Of a stretch of DNA of 64,000 nt, positions 26,710-34,593 are shown piece after piece; the stretch's first letter is position 1; each line of letters opens with the position of its first letter. This DNA is from Kitasatospora albolonga (lineage in GTDB: Bacteria > Actinomycetota > Actinomycetes > Streptomycetales > Streptomycetaceae). The notes under the pieces are model-generated. The model ran no database searches, had not been told where the DNA came from, and saw only the letters and a list, made by a program, of their open reading frames with translations. The position numbers and the translations under genes are program-made. Where the stretch lies: positions 3,032,001 through 3,096,000 of the forward strand of contig CP020563.1 of NCBI GenBank assembly GCA_002082585.1. Direction: 5' to 3'.

Positions 26710-27654
26710 ATGTCCCCGTCCCCCTTCTCCGACCTCTCCCCGTCCCGGTCTTCCGGCTCCGACTCCTCTCCGTCCCGGCTCCCCGGCCCCGGCTCCTCCG
26801 TGTCCCGGTCCGCCGGTTTCTCCCCGCCCCGGGCCTCCGACTCCGACTCCTCCGCGTCCCGGTCAGCCGATTTCTCCGCGCCCCGGCCCTCCGGCTTCTC
26901 CTCTTCCCGGGCCTCCGACTTCTCCCCGCCCCGGGCCGTCGGCTCCTCTCCGTCCCGAGCCTCCGGCCGTTCCGCGCCCCCGCCCGTTCGCCGCGACCCC
27001 GCGTGTCACACGCCTGCCGCTCCCCCGCGCGCCGCCGACCGTGTGAAGCCGCCGCCCAGGCCCCCGGCGCCGCCGCCCGCTCCGTACGGGGTGGGGCCGT
27101 TCGCGCCGCTGCGGGTGCGGGGCGGCGGGGCGTACCGGCTGCGGCGGATGCTGCGCAGGCAACGGCGTGCCCTGGCGGCGGCGCTCGCCCTGGCGGGTGC
27201 GGCCCTGGCCACCACGGGCCTGGGCGCTACGGGCCCGGGCACCACGGCTCTGGGCGCGGCGGGCCCGGGCAGCGCCGAGGGCGGGGCCGCCGCCTCGGAC
27301 ACGGCGGAGCCCGGCCGGCCGTCGGCGCGGCTCGTCTCCGCGCCCGTACGGATCGCGGACGCGGCGACGGTACGGCTGCTGCGCCCGGGAGACCGCGTCG
27401 ATGTGATCGCGGTCGGCGGCCCGGGTGAGGACGCCCGCCTGGTGGCGCGCGGGGTGCGCGTGGCCCAGGTGCCGGTCCAGGGCCCGGTCTCCGGCGACGG
27501 TGGCCACCTGAGCGGCGGTGCGGCGGCGATCGGCGCGGGCGGGGCGCCGGAGGGTGCTCTGGTGATGCTGTCCGTGGAGCGGGCCACCGCCACGGCACTG
27601 CTGGGCGCGGGCGCTTCGGGGCGGCTGGCGGTGGCGGTGTCCGATGCGAACTGA
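26710..27654 (+). CDS. SAF-domain (RcpC/CpaB-like) protein with long Ser/Pro N-terminus
   Basis: A 314-residue protein. Residues 1-85 are a repetitive Ser/Pro/Arg stretch (SPSRxSG-like units), then a Pro-rich segment. RGGGAYRLRRMLRRQRR precedes one membrane helix (about 152-172). The extracytoplasmic part (about 205-314) resembles the SAF/CpaB segment of tight-adherence pilus proteins (RLVSAPVRIADAATVRLLRPGDRVDVIAVG). No tad or flp genes are near. The true start may be further inside, which would remove the repetitive region; ATG 26710 is the longest choice. Confidence 0.65.
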   Translation: MSPSPFSDLSPSRSSGSDSSPSRLPGPGSSVSRSAGFSPPRASDSDSSASRSADFSAPRPSGFSSSRASDFSPPRAVGSSPSRASGRSAPPPVRRDPACHTPAAPPRAADRVKPPPRPPAPPPAPYGVGPFAPLRVRGGGAYRLRRMLRRQRRALAAALALAGAALATTGLGATGPGTTALGAAGPGSAEGGAAASDTAEPGRPSARLVSAPVRIADAATVRLLRPGDRVDVIAVGGPGEDARLVARGVRVAQVPVQGPVSGDGGHLSGGAAAIGAGGAPEGALVMLSVERATATALLGAGASGRLAVAVSDAN

Positions 27655-27767
27655 CGCTCTCTCAAGTCACCCGTGTGCATTACCGGATTGGACAGTGCCG
27701 CCTTCTCCCGCCTTGAGTGGCGGAGCAGTTTGCTCCCCTCACCGCACATGCGAAAGAAGGCTCACCT

Positions 27768-28319
27768 GTGAGCGAGAAGAAGGTCAGTCTCCTGGAGGGC
27801 TTCAAAGCCTTCCTGACGCGCGGCAATGTGATCGATCTGGCGGTGGCCGTCGTCATCGGCGCCGCGTTCACGAACATCGTGAACGCGTTCGTCAAGGGCA
27901 TCATCAATCCGCTGGTCGGTGCGTTCGGCACGCAGGACCTGGACAACTACAGCTCCTGCCTCCGGGGCCCGTGCACGACGGACCCGGCCACCGGCGAGAT
28001 GGACGGGATCGAGATCCTGTGGGGGTCCGTGCTCAGCGCCGCCCTCAGCTTCCTGATCACCGCCGCCGTCGTGTACTTCCTGCTGGTGCTGCCGATGGCC
28101 AAGTACCTGGCCAGGCGGGCGGCGATGCAGGCCGCGAAGGATGGCGTGCAGGAGACGCTGGAGGTCAGCGAGCTGGAGGTGCTCAAGGAGATCCGCGACG
28201 CGCTGGTCGCGCAGCGCGGTGGTGGCACGGCCGGTGCCGGTGGGTTCGGTACGGGCTCCGCCGGTGGGCCGGGCGAGGGCGGCGGCGGGGAGCTGCCGGG
28301 CCGGGACGGGGAGCGGTAG
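27768..28319 (+). CDS. mscL: Large-conductance mechanosensitive channel MscL
   Basis: A 183-residue MscL, an osmotic safety valve in the membrane. Helix 1 (NVIDLAVAVVIGAAFTNIVNAFV) and helix 2 (AALSFLITAAVVYFLLVLPM) flank an extracellular loop with two cysteines (SSCLRGPC). The C-terminal helix ELEVLKEIRDALV forms the cytoplasmic bundle. The protein is longer than the about 130-150 usual, owing to a Gly-rich tail. GTG at 27768 is chosen because MscL starts just before LLEGFKAFL and AAGAAGG lies upstream. Confidence 0.95.
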   Translation: MSEKKVSLLEGFKAFLTRGNVIDLAVAVVIGAAFTNIVNAFVKGIINPLVGAFGTQDLDNYSSCLRGPCTTDPATGEMDGIEILWGSVLSAALSFLITAAVVYFLLVLPMAKYLARRAAMQAAKDGVQETLEVSELEVLKEIRDALVAQRGGGTAGAGGFGTGSAGGPGEGGGGELPGRDGER

Positions 28320-28335
28320 CAGGCCGGTCACCGGC

Positions 28336-28560
28336 TCAGATGTGGTGGGGCGGCTTCTCGTCGAGGAAGCGCGCGAGGTCGGCGGCGCCGGAGCCGCCGG
28401 AGGGCCGCTCACCCCATCCCCGGTCCGTATCGTCCGCGGACTGCTGGTCCAGCGGATCGTCGAAGACCAGAACCGGCTTGGGCTTCGGTTCCCGCGGCGG
28501 CTGCTGTGCCTGCGGCTGCTGCTTCGCATCGCGCGGACCGGGGGCGGGGGCGGCACTCAT
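28336..28560 (-). CDS. Small conserved hypothetical protein
   Basis: A 74-residue Pro/Gln-rich protein ending in LARFLDEKPPHHI, of a type I recognise as common but uncharacterised in Streptomyces. The conserved-looking part is VLVFDDPLDQQSADDTD. No domain, signal or membrane helix. It is convergent with mscL (16-base gap). Confidence 0.55.
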   Translation of the reverse strand: MSAAPAPGPRDAKQQPQAQQPPREPKPKPVLVFDDPLDQQSADDTDRGWGERPSGGSGAADLARFLDEKPPHHI

Positions 28561-28657
28561 GGTTCCAGGGTACGGCGGCCGGCGGCAGGATACGGGCCGC
28601 CGCCGGGCCGGGCGGCTCGCGCGAAGGGGTTCGGGCGGACTCGGGTGCGGGCTGCCG

Positions 28658-29053
28658 TCAGCGGTCCTTCGGGTCGAGGAGCCAGAGGCCGAGCACGACG
28701 AGGAACGACAGGCAGAGGAAGCCTGCGCCCCACCAGGCCGTGCCGGTGTTGCCCTCCATCCACTCGTCGATCAGGACCGTCAGCCCCCAGAGCTGGCCGA
28801 CGACCACGGTCATCGCCAGAGCGAGGCGGGCTGTCAGCTTCGAGGAGCGCTCCGGCTCCTGGTCGGTGCCCGCGCCGGGGCCGGGCCCGGTGTGGCGGAC
28901 GCGCGGGTCTCCGTAACCGCTGGTGGGGCGGATCTGGGGGTACCGCTCGTGGACGGGCCGGTTCAGGGCGGGGTCGGCGCTGCCCGGGTGATAGGTGGGG
29001 TAGTGGCTGCCCGGGGGCGGCAGCGGCTGCTCGGGGTGCGGGGAGTCGGTCAT
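28658..29053 (-). CDS. Two-helix membrane protein, redox island distal gene
   Basis: A 131-residue protein with a Pro-rich N-terminus (about 1-70) and two membrane helices (LALAMTVVVGQLWGLTVLI and FLCLSFLVVLGLWLLD). Its ATG at 29053 overlaps the Rieske stop by 4 bases, so it is translationally coupled to the oxidoreductase operon and may anchor or support the complex. No known family. Confidence 0.65.
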   Translation of the reverse strand: MTDSPHPEQPLPPPGSHYPTYHPGSADPALNRPVHERYPQIRPTSGYGDPRVRHTGPGPGAGTDQEPERSSKLTARLALAMTVVVGQLWGLTVLIDEWMEGNTGTAWWGAGFLCLSFLVVLGLWLLDPKDR

Positions 29054-29934
29054 GCCCGCCTGCCGGGGGTCTCGGCGCGGTCGGCGGAGGATGCCCACGC
29101 CCCGGTGCGGCCCGGAGCGGTACCGGTGGCGGGGGAAGGTGCCGGGCGGCGGCTCGTGGCGGGCCCGGTGGCGGGGGATGTTCCGGGGCGGCCGGGAGCG
29201 GTCCTGGCGGCCGGGGACACCCCCGTACGGCCCGGAGCGGCGACCGGGTCGCGGCCTCGGGGCCTGGGGCCGGGGCCCGCGCCCCGGGGTGGTGCTTCGG
29301 CGCCGCCGTCGATGTCGGGGCAGCCGATACGGGCGGCGAGGTCGGGGCGCTCGCCGCCGAGCTGGCGGCAGAGGCCCGCCTCGACGCTCTCGCCGGAGCG
29401 GGTGGTCCCGACGGCCCAGATACTGCCGTCGGCCTCCTCGACGACGATCACCTTCGGCAGTCCGCGCGGGGGCGGGCCCGCGGTGACCTCACCGGAGCGG
29501 GCGTCGAAGACGCCCTCGTGGCAGGGGCAGTACAGCTCGCCCTCCCGGCCCCGGTCCTTGCGCCAGAGGACGGCGCAGGCGAGGTGGGTGCAGACGGCGG
29601 AGTAGCCGACGAGGGTGCCGTCGTCGAGCCGGACGGCGACGGCCCGGTCCTCCTCGCCCGGGTAGCGGAAGGCGATGGACTCGCCGGGCGGGAGCCGCTC
29701 GGCGATGCGTTTCGCCTCGGGGGCCTTGCCCTCCTCGCCGTCGCCGTGGCGGTGCAGGATGCCCGCCGCCACACCGATGCCGCCGACGGCGAGACCGCCG
29801 GAGACGGTGGTGACGATCCGGAGGTAGTCGCGCCGGGTGGTGAGGGAGTCGGCGGCGATCCGGTCCTGGAGCGCCTCGCGCGGGTCTCCTCCGGAGGAGT
29901 GGTCGCCGCCCTGCTGCTGTTCGGTGACGCTCAT
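29050..29934 (-). CDS. Rieske 2Fe-2S protein with Tat signal
   Basis: A 294-residue protein. TTRRDYLRI at 32-40 is a twin-arginine signal or anchor leading into a hydrophobic stretch (44-60). Cluster ligands are Cys115, His117, Cys136 and His139, with Cys120 and Cys138 for the stabilising disulfide (CTHLAC and CPCHEG). Residues about 205-294 are a Pro/Arg/Gly low-complexity tail unusual for the family. It should pass electrons in the membrane-bound molybdo-enzyme complex encoded upstream. It overlaps both neighbours by 4 bases. Confidence 0.88.
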   Translation of the reverse strand: MSVTEQQQGGDHSSGGDPREALQDRIAADSLTTRRDYLRIVTTVSGGLAVGGIGVAAGILHRHGDGEEGKAPEAKRIAERLPPGESIAFRYPGEEDRAVAVRLDDGTLVGYSAVCTHLACAVLWRKDRGREGELYCPCHEGVFDARSGEVTAGPPPRGLPKVIVVEEADGSIWAVGTTRSGESVEAGLCRQLGGERPDLAARIGCPDIDGGAEAPPRGAGPGPRPRGRDPVAAPGRTGVSPAARTAPGRPGTSPATGPATSRRPAPSPATGTAPGRTGAWASSADRAETPGRRA

Positions 29935-30533
29935 CGGCGGACGTCCTTCCCGTTGATCTCGACGACGGGCAGACCGCCGGGGACCGGCCACTGCACCTTC
30001 TCGGCGGGGACGACCATGGCCACGCCGGTGCGGACCTCGGTCTCGCCGAAGACGAAGGTGTCGGCGACCTGGACGCCGGGGCGCTCGGCCTGGAGCTCCT
30101 CGACGGTGCCGTAGAAGAGGGCGCCGGTCGGGCAGACGGTGGCGCACATGGGGGCGAGGCCGTAGGCGGTGCGGTCGTAGCAGAGGTTGCACTTCAGCTG
30201 GAGCTTGGCGCCGAGGTCGATCTTCGGTACGCCGAAAGGGCAGGCGTTGACGCAGTTGGCGCAGCCGATGCAGCGGGTGGTGTCGGCCTGCTGCACCACA
30301 CCGTCGGCGGTCACCAGGATCGCGTCGGCGGGACAGACCTCGGCACAGGGGGCGACCGGGTCCTCGCAGTGCATACAGACCGTGGGAAGGGAGGCGACGG
30401 AGTGGCCCTCGTCGGTGTAGTCGAGATGGATCATCGACTTGCCCCGGTGCGAGTCGCATTCGCGGCAGGCGGAGACACATGCCTGGCAGCCGATGCAGCG
30501 CCCCGGGTCGATGAAGATCGTTCTGCCCATCAT
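29931..30533 (-). CDS. Four-cluster 4Fe-4S ferredoxin-like electron-transfer subunit
   Basis: A 200-residue protein of the DmsB/FdhB/HybA type. Cys13, 16, 19 and 23 open cluster 1. CMHCEDPVAPCAEVC, CIGCANCVNAC and CNLCYDRTAYGLAPMCATVC provide the rest, giving about four 4Fe-4S sites. It shuttles electrons between the molybdopterin subunit and the membrane or Rieske subunits. It starts 6 bases after the large subunit and overlaps the Rieske gene (ATGA). Confidence 0.9.
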   Translation of the reverse strand: MMGRTIFIDPGRCIGCQACVSACRECDSHRGKSMIHLDYTDEGHSVASLPTVCMHCEDPVAPCAEVCPADAILVTADGVVQQADTTRCIGCANCVNACPFGVPKIDLGAKLQLKCNLCYDRTAYGLAPMCATVCPTGALFYGTVEELQAERPGVQVADTFVFGETEVRTGVAMVVPAEKVQWPVPGGLPVVEINGKDVRR

Positions 30534-30539
30534 GGGGAA

Positions 30540-32867
30540 TCAGCTCCTCTCCGAGGTGCCACGGCCCTGGGGGGACGTGGGAGGCAGCGGGTCGGTACGG
30601 GAGACCTGGGTCTCCGGATAGGCGACATGGCCGGGGGCGACCGGCGGGGCGGGGACCTCGTCGATCCGCCCGGCGTGCTCGATACGGCAGGCGCACACCT
30701 TGTACTCGGGGATCTTGGAGCGGGGGTCGAGGGCGTCGATGGTGAGGGCGTTGGCCGCGGTGGGGACGGGCCAGTGGTAGGGCACGAAGACGGTGTCGGG
30801 GCGGATGGCCTCGGTGACCAGGGCGGGGAAGACCTCGCTGCCGCGCCGGGTGACGATCCGTACGGGCTCGCCGTTGCGGAAGCCGTGGGAGGGGTGGATC
30901 TCGGCCCAGGGGCGCGGGGTCTGTTCGACGAGGGCGCCGAGCCTGCGGGTCTGGTTGCCGGAGAGGAAGTGGGCCACGGTCCGGCCGGTGGTGAGCGACA
31001 TGGGGTGCTCGTCGTCGTACGGGTCCATCGGCGGGTGCCACTCGACGACCTGGAGGTGGATCTTGCCGTCGGGGTGGTAGGTCTTCCCGTCCTCGAAGAG
31101 GCGCGGGGTGCCGGGGTGGTCGGTGGAGGGGCAGGGCCAGGCGATGCCGCCGGTCTCCTCCAGCCGTTCGTAGGTGATGCCGTAGTAGTCGTTGACGGTG
31201 CCGGCGGAGGCGATGCGCAGTTCCTCGAAGACCGCCCGGGAGTCGGGGAAGTCGAACTTGTCGCCTGCGCCGAGGCGGCGGGCGAGTTCGCACATGACCC
31301 AGGTGTCGGTGCGGACGCCGGGGGGCGGGTCCTGGGCCTTGTTGTGCTTGACGACCCGGGCCTCGGCGTTGGCCATCACCCCTTCGTCCTCGGCCCAGGT
31401 GGTGACGGGGAAGACGACATGCGCGTTGGCGGCGGTCTCGGAGAGGAAGAAGTCGAACTGGGCGTGGAACTCGGTGGCGTCGTACCCCTCCTTGACCACC
31501 CCGTAGTTGGGGAGGGAGACGAAGGGGTTGTTGCAGATGCCGATCAGGCCGCGGATCTCGCGGCGCTGCATCTGCCAGACCATTTCCATCATGGAGGTCC
31601 CGGCGGGCGGGAGTTCGGACTCCTCGATGCCCCAGATCTCGCAGATCTGACGGCGGTGCTCCTCATTCATGATGGAGCGTCCGCCCGGAAGGAGGTCGGA
31701 CTTCTGGCCGTGCTCACGGCCGCCCTGCCCGTTGCCCTGACCGGTGATGGTGCCGTATCCGGCGCCGGGCTTGCCGATGTGGCCGGTGGCGGCGCAGAGG
31801 CTGATCACGGAGAGGCAGTTCTCGACGCCCTGCGAGTGGTGCTCGATGCCCCGGGCGTGCCAGGCCATGGCCTTGGGGGCGCGGGCGAAGGCGCGGGCGA
31901 CCTGGACGATCTGCTCGGCGGGGATGCCGCAGATGGCGGCGGCGCGGGACGGCGGGTACTCGGCGGCCTTGGCCCTGACCTCCTCCCAGCCGGTGGCGTG
32001 GGCGGCGAGGAAGTTCTCGTCGGTGAGCCCTTCGGCGATGACGACGTTCAGTACGGAGGTGAAGAAGGCCGAGTCGGTGCCGGGTTTCAGGGCGACGTGG
32101 ATGTCGGCGGTCCGGGCGATGGCCGTCTCGCGCGGGTCGATGACGATGAGGCTCGCCCCGCGGTCCCGGGCCCCCCAGACGTACTGGGTCATCACGGGGA
32201 AGCACTCGCCCACATTGGACCCGGCGATGAGCAGGCAGTCGGTGAGGAGGATGTCGGAGAAGGGGTTGCCTGCCCGGTCGATGCCGAAGGCGAGCTTGTT
32301 GGCGCCCGCCGCGCTGACCATGCAGAGGCGGCCGTTGTAGTCGACGTGCCGGGACTTGAGTGCGACCCGGGCGAACTTGCCCACCAGATACGTCTTCTCG
32401 GAGAAGAGGCTGGCGCCGCCGAGGAGCCCGAAGGCGTCGTTGCCGTAGGTCTGCTGGATGCGCTTGATCTCGGAGACGGTGAAGTCGAGCGCCTCCTCCC
32501 AGGAGACCTCGCGGAACTCCTCGTCGCGGGAGCGGCGCATGAGGGGGGCGGTGAGCCGGTCGGGGTGGTTGACCTGCTGATAGGCGTTGATGCCCTTGGG
32601 GCAGAGCCGCATCCGGTTGATGTCGTGGTTGCGGGGTTCGACGCCGAAGACCTTGCCGCCCCGGTCCACGCGCAGATACATCCCGCACTGGACACCGCAG
32701 AAGCAGCAGTGGGTGGGGACGAGCGTCTCGCCGTTCTGGTCGGCGTGCCACTGGTCGGCCGGGATGCCGCCCGCGTCCCGGAAGGCGCGGGTGCCGGGCG
32801 GGGCGAGGGAGGGGTCGAGCGGGATGAAGGTGCGGCGGTCGGCGGCGGCTCGCGGTTCCGCGGTCAC
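30540..32867 (-). CDS. Molybdopterin oxidoreductase catalytic subunit (FdhA/nitrate-reductase-like)
   Basis: A 775-residue DMSO-reductase-family protein. The N-terminal 4Fe-4S is ligated by Cys54, Cys57, Cys61 and Cys89 (HCCFCGVQC). The likely Mo ligand is Cys182 (GRLCMVSAAG), a cysteine and not selenocysteine. SNVGECFPV, VIDPRETAIARTAD and a C-terminal molydopterin-binding domain (HFLSGNQTRR, EIHPSHGFRNGEPV) follow. Sequence style is closest to formate dehydrogenase or assimilatory nitrate reductase; the substrate is unproven. No Tat signal, so the catalytic site is probably cytoplasmic. The GTG start overlaps the upstream membrane gene as GTGA. Confidence 0.88.
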   Translation of the reverse strand: MTAEPRAAADRRTFIPLDPSLAPPGTRAFRDAGGIPADQWHADQNGETLVPTHCCFCGVQCGMYLRVDRGGKVFGVEPRNHDINRMRLCPKGINAYQQVNHPDRLTAPLMRRSRDEEFREVSWEEALDFTVSEIKRIQQTYGNDAFGLLGGASLFSEKTYLVGKFARVALKSRHVDYNGRLCMVSAAGANKLAFGIDRAGNPFSDILLTDCLLIAGSNVGECFPVMTQYVWGARDRGASLIVIDPRETAIARTADIHVALKPGTDSAFFTSVLNVVIAEGLTDENFLAAHATGWEEVRAKAAEYPPSRAAAICGIPAEQIVQVARAFARAPKAMAWHARGIEHHSQGVENCLSVISLCAATGHIGKPGAGYGTITGQGNGQGGREHGQKSDLLPGGRSIMNEEHRRQICEIWGIEESELPPAGTSMMEMVWQMQRREIRGLIGICNNPFVSLPNYGVVKEGYDATEFHAQFDFFLSETAANAHVVFPVTTWAEDEGVMANAEARVVKHNKAQDPPPGVRTDTWVMCELARRLGAGDKFDFPDSRAVFEELRIASAGTVNDYYGITYERLEETGGIAWPCPSTDHPGTPRLFEDGKTYHPDGKIHLQVVEWHPPMDPYDDEHPMSLTTGRTVAHFLSGNQTRRLGALVEQTPRPWAEIHPSHGFRNGEPVRIVTRRGSEVFPALVTEAIRPDTVFVPYHWPVPTAANALTIDALDPRSKIPEYKVCACRIEHAGRIDEVPAPPVAPGHVAYPETQVSRTDPLPPTSPQGRGTSERS

Positions 32868-33853
32868 TTGAAGCCCTTCTTCACATGGGAGAGGTAGGCA
32901 CTGCCGCGCAGCACCCGCTTGCAGCGCGGGCAGTACTCGGCCCAGGCGTCGAAGTCGAGCCGGAGGTCCCGCATGGTGCCCCGCAGGTTCTCGACGTACG
33001 GGCCGGTGTCGATGGGTTCCTCGCAGCGGCGGCAGGCGAAGACCTGGTCGTCCTGGCGGCCGGTGTACTTGAACAGCTGCATACCGACGGCGGCCGGGCG
33101 CTGGACGATGTGGAAGAACTTGCCGAACGGGATGTAGATGAGCGTGAAGACCACCGAGGCCATGTGGAGGATCGCCAGGAACTGGTAGCCGCCGCCGTGC
33201 AGGAAGATCGAGGAGAAGGTGAGCAGCAGCCCGGTCACGGAGATGACGATCAGCGCGATCAGCGGCACCAGGTCGTAGGCGAAGCGCTGGCCGGTGGAGG
33301 CGCCCCGGTCCTTCATCCGGCGCCACAGGAAGTACGAGGCACCGGGGATGACGAGGACGGCGGCGATGTCGAGGCCGTGGAACATCAGCCAGCCGAGGAC
33401 GGAGAGCGAGTCGAAGCCGAGGATCTTGAATCCCCAGATCCGCATCTCGTAGCCGGGTCCCGAACCGCTGCCGGAGGTGAAGGTGAACCAGCCCCAGGTG
33501 AGCGGGAAGGTGATCAGGGCGGCGAGGACGCATCCCCAGAAGATCAGCTGGTGAGCGGCCCAGCGGGCGTGGGACCGGGCGCCGAGGAACTTCTGGAAGC
33601 CGAGGTAGGTGGCGATCATCTTCGGCAGGGCGGTGGGGGCCTTGCGGAGGTTCTCGTACGAGAAGAGGCTGCGCCAGCCCTGTTTGAAGAGGCGTCGGGC
33701 ACCGGGGGCGGAGATCCAGACGGTGTAGCGGTAGGCGACGCCGAAGGCGAGAAAAACCGTGGCGACGGCGTACGGGAGGAGGGCCGAGTCGAAGTTCCGC
33801 AGCATGCGGCTGCCGAGCACGATCGCGACGATCAGCAGGGCGGAGACCACCAC
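32864..33853 (-). CDS. Membrane subunit with C-terminal CxxC pairs, probably 5'-truncated by frameshift
   Basis: A 329-residue protein. About six helices include SALLIVAIVLGSRML at the start, HQLIFWGCVLAALITF, and LVPLIALIVISVTGLLL. Histidines (HQLIFW, HGLDIA, HMASVVF) could bind haem as in NarI-like subunits. The C-terminus has two CxxC pairs (CRRC and CPRC), a rubredoxin- or zinc-ribbon-like end. The first in-frame GTG is 33853, inside the first helix. A good Pro/Ala-rich N-terminus starting GTG 33992 lies in another frame and joins this one if the 7-base G run at 33926-33932 is 6. I think the true gene begins at 33992. Confidence 0.7.
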   Translation of the reverse strand: MVVSALLIVAIVLGSRMLRNFDSALLPYAVATVFLAFGVAYRYTVWISAPGARRLFKQGWRSLFSYENLRKAPTALPKMIATYLGFQKFLGARSHARWAAHQLIFWGCVLAALITFPLTWGWFTFTSGSGSGPGYEMRIWGFKILGFDSLSVLGWLMFHGLDIAAVLVIPGASYFLWRRMKDRGASTGQRFAYDLVPLIALIVISVTGLLLTFSSIFLHGGGYQFLAILHMASVVFTLIYIPFGKFFHIVQRPAAVGMQLFKYTGRQDDQVFACRRCEEPIDTGPYVENLRGTMRDLRLDFDAWAEYCPRCKRVLRGSAYLSHVKKGFK

Positions 33854-33925
33854 TCCGGCCAGGGTCGCCCGGGCGGTGACCGACCGGGGGCCGGTGGCGG
33901 CGGGGGACGCGCCCGTGGAGTCGGC

Positions 33926-33932
33926 GGGGGGG
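33926..33932. other. Seven-G homopolymer, probable frameshift site
   Basis: Read on the minus strand, GTG 33992 opens TEPPEAPAPSAASAAAEPHPP. Removing one C from this run continues ADSTGASPAATGPRSVTARA into the membrane subunit frame. With seven bases, the frame is lost. Either a sequencing error, a mutation, or a slippery phase-variable tract. Confidence 0.6.
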
Positions 33933-34046
33933 ATGCGGCTCGGCCGCGGCGGAGGCCGCGGAGGGTGCGGGGGCTTCTGGCGGCTCGGTCACTCGGCCAC
34001 CGTAGGGCCGTTTACGGCAATTGGACCTGTTTTGGGCGATAAGGGG

Positions 34047-34367
34047 GTGAGTGCGTCGCCCGGACAGGCGCAGGGGGTGGGGGCGGGAGGGGAGGGGGGA
34101 GGGGCCCCTGCGCCTTGGTCGATCTGGTCGGGTGGTCTTCGGGGTGCCTGGAACGAGGAGTCCTGGGAGGACGACGAGCCCGGTGCCGCCGGATGCCCGT
34201 GCGGGAGCGAGGAGTTCGAGGCCGCTGTCGCCTTTTCGCTCGGCGACGACGCATCGGTCCGCTGGGTGACCGTGGGCCTGCGATGCGCCAAGGACGGGTT
34301 CTGCGGGGTCTATGCCGACTGGAAGATCGACTATGGCCCCGCGGATCACCTCCTGACCATGGTCTAG
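34047..34367 (+). CDS. Small conserved hypothetical protein
   Basis: A 106-residue protein starting at GTG 34047 after a GGGGG run that may serve as ribosome site. The N-terminal 40 residues are Gly-rich. The conserved-looking core is GCPCGSEEFEAAVAFSLGDD and CAKDGFCGVYADWKIDYGPADHLL, with CPC and two more cysteines that might bind metal. I know this type as frequent in Streptomyces with no assigned function. It is divergent from the redox operon. Confidence 0.6.
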   Translation: MSASPGQAQGVGAGGEGGGAPAPWSIWSGGLRGAWNEESWEDDEPGAAGCPCGSEEFEAAVAFSLGDDASVRWVTVGLRCAKDGFCGVYADWKIDYGPADHLLTMV

Positions 34368-34593
34368 GTCCTGTCGTCACACCGCCGTCGTTGCCCGAAG
34401 GGCGGCCGGGTACTGCGACCTCGGCCCCGGCACGCGCTCCAGCGACCGGGGGATCTGGGTCGGCAGGGGGAAGTCATGCCCGACCCGAAGGCCGGAGGGC
34501 CCGGGAGGGGAGGTTGGGGCGGGGGTGGCGGTACGTTCGGGGGGTACGTGTGAGGCTGCGCCTGTTCACCGGCGCCGGACCGAGGAGCGCGCC

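Noticed and set aside
30369..32897. Plus-strand 842-codon open frame antisense to the molybdopterin oxidoreductase
   Set aside because: The translation is Gly/Val/Asp/Glu-rich with no domain, while the opposite strand has clear cofactor motifs.
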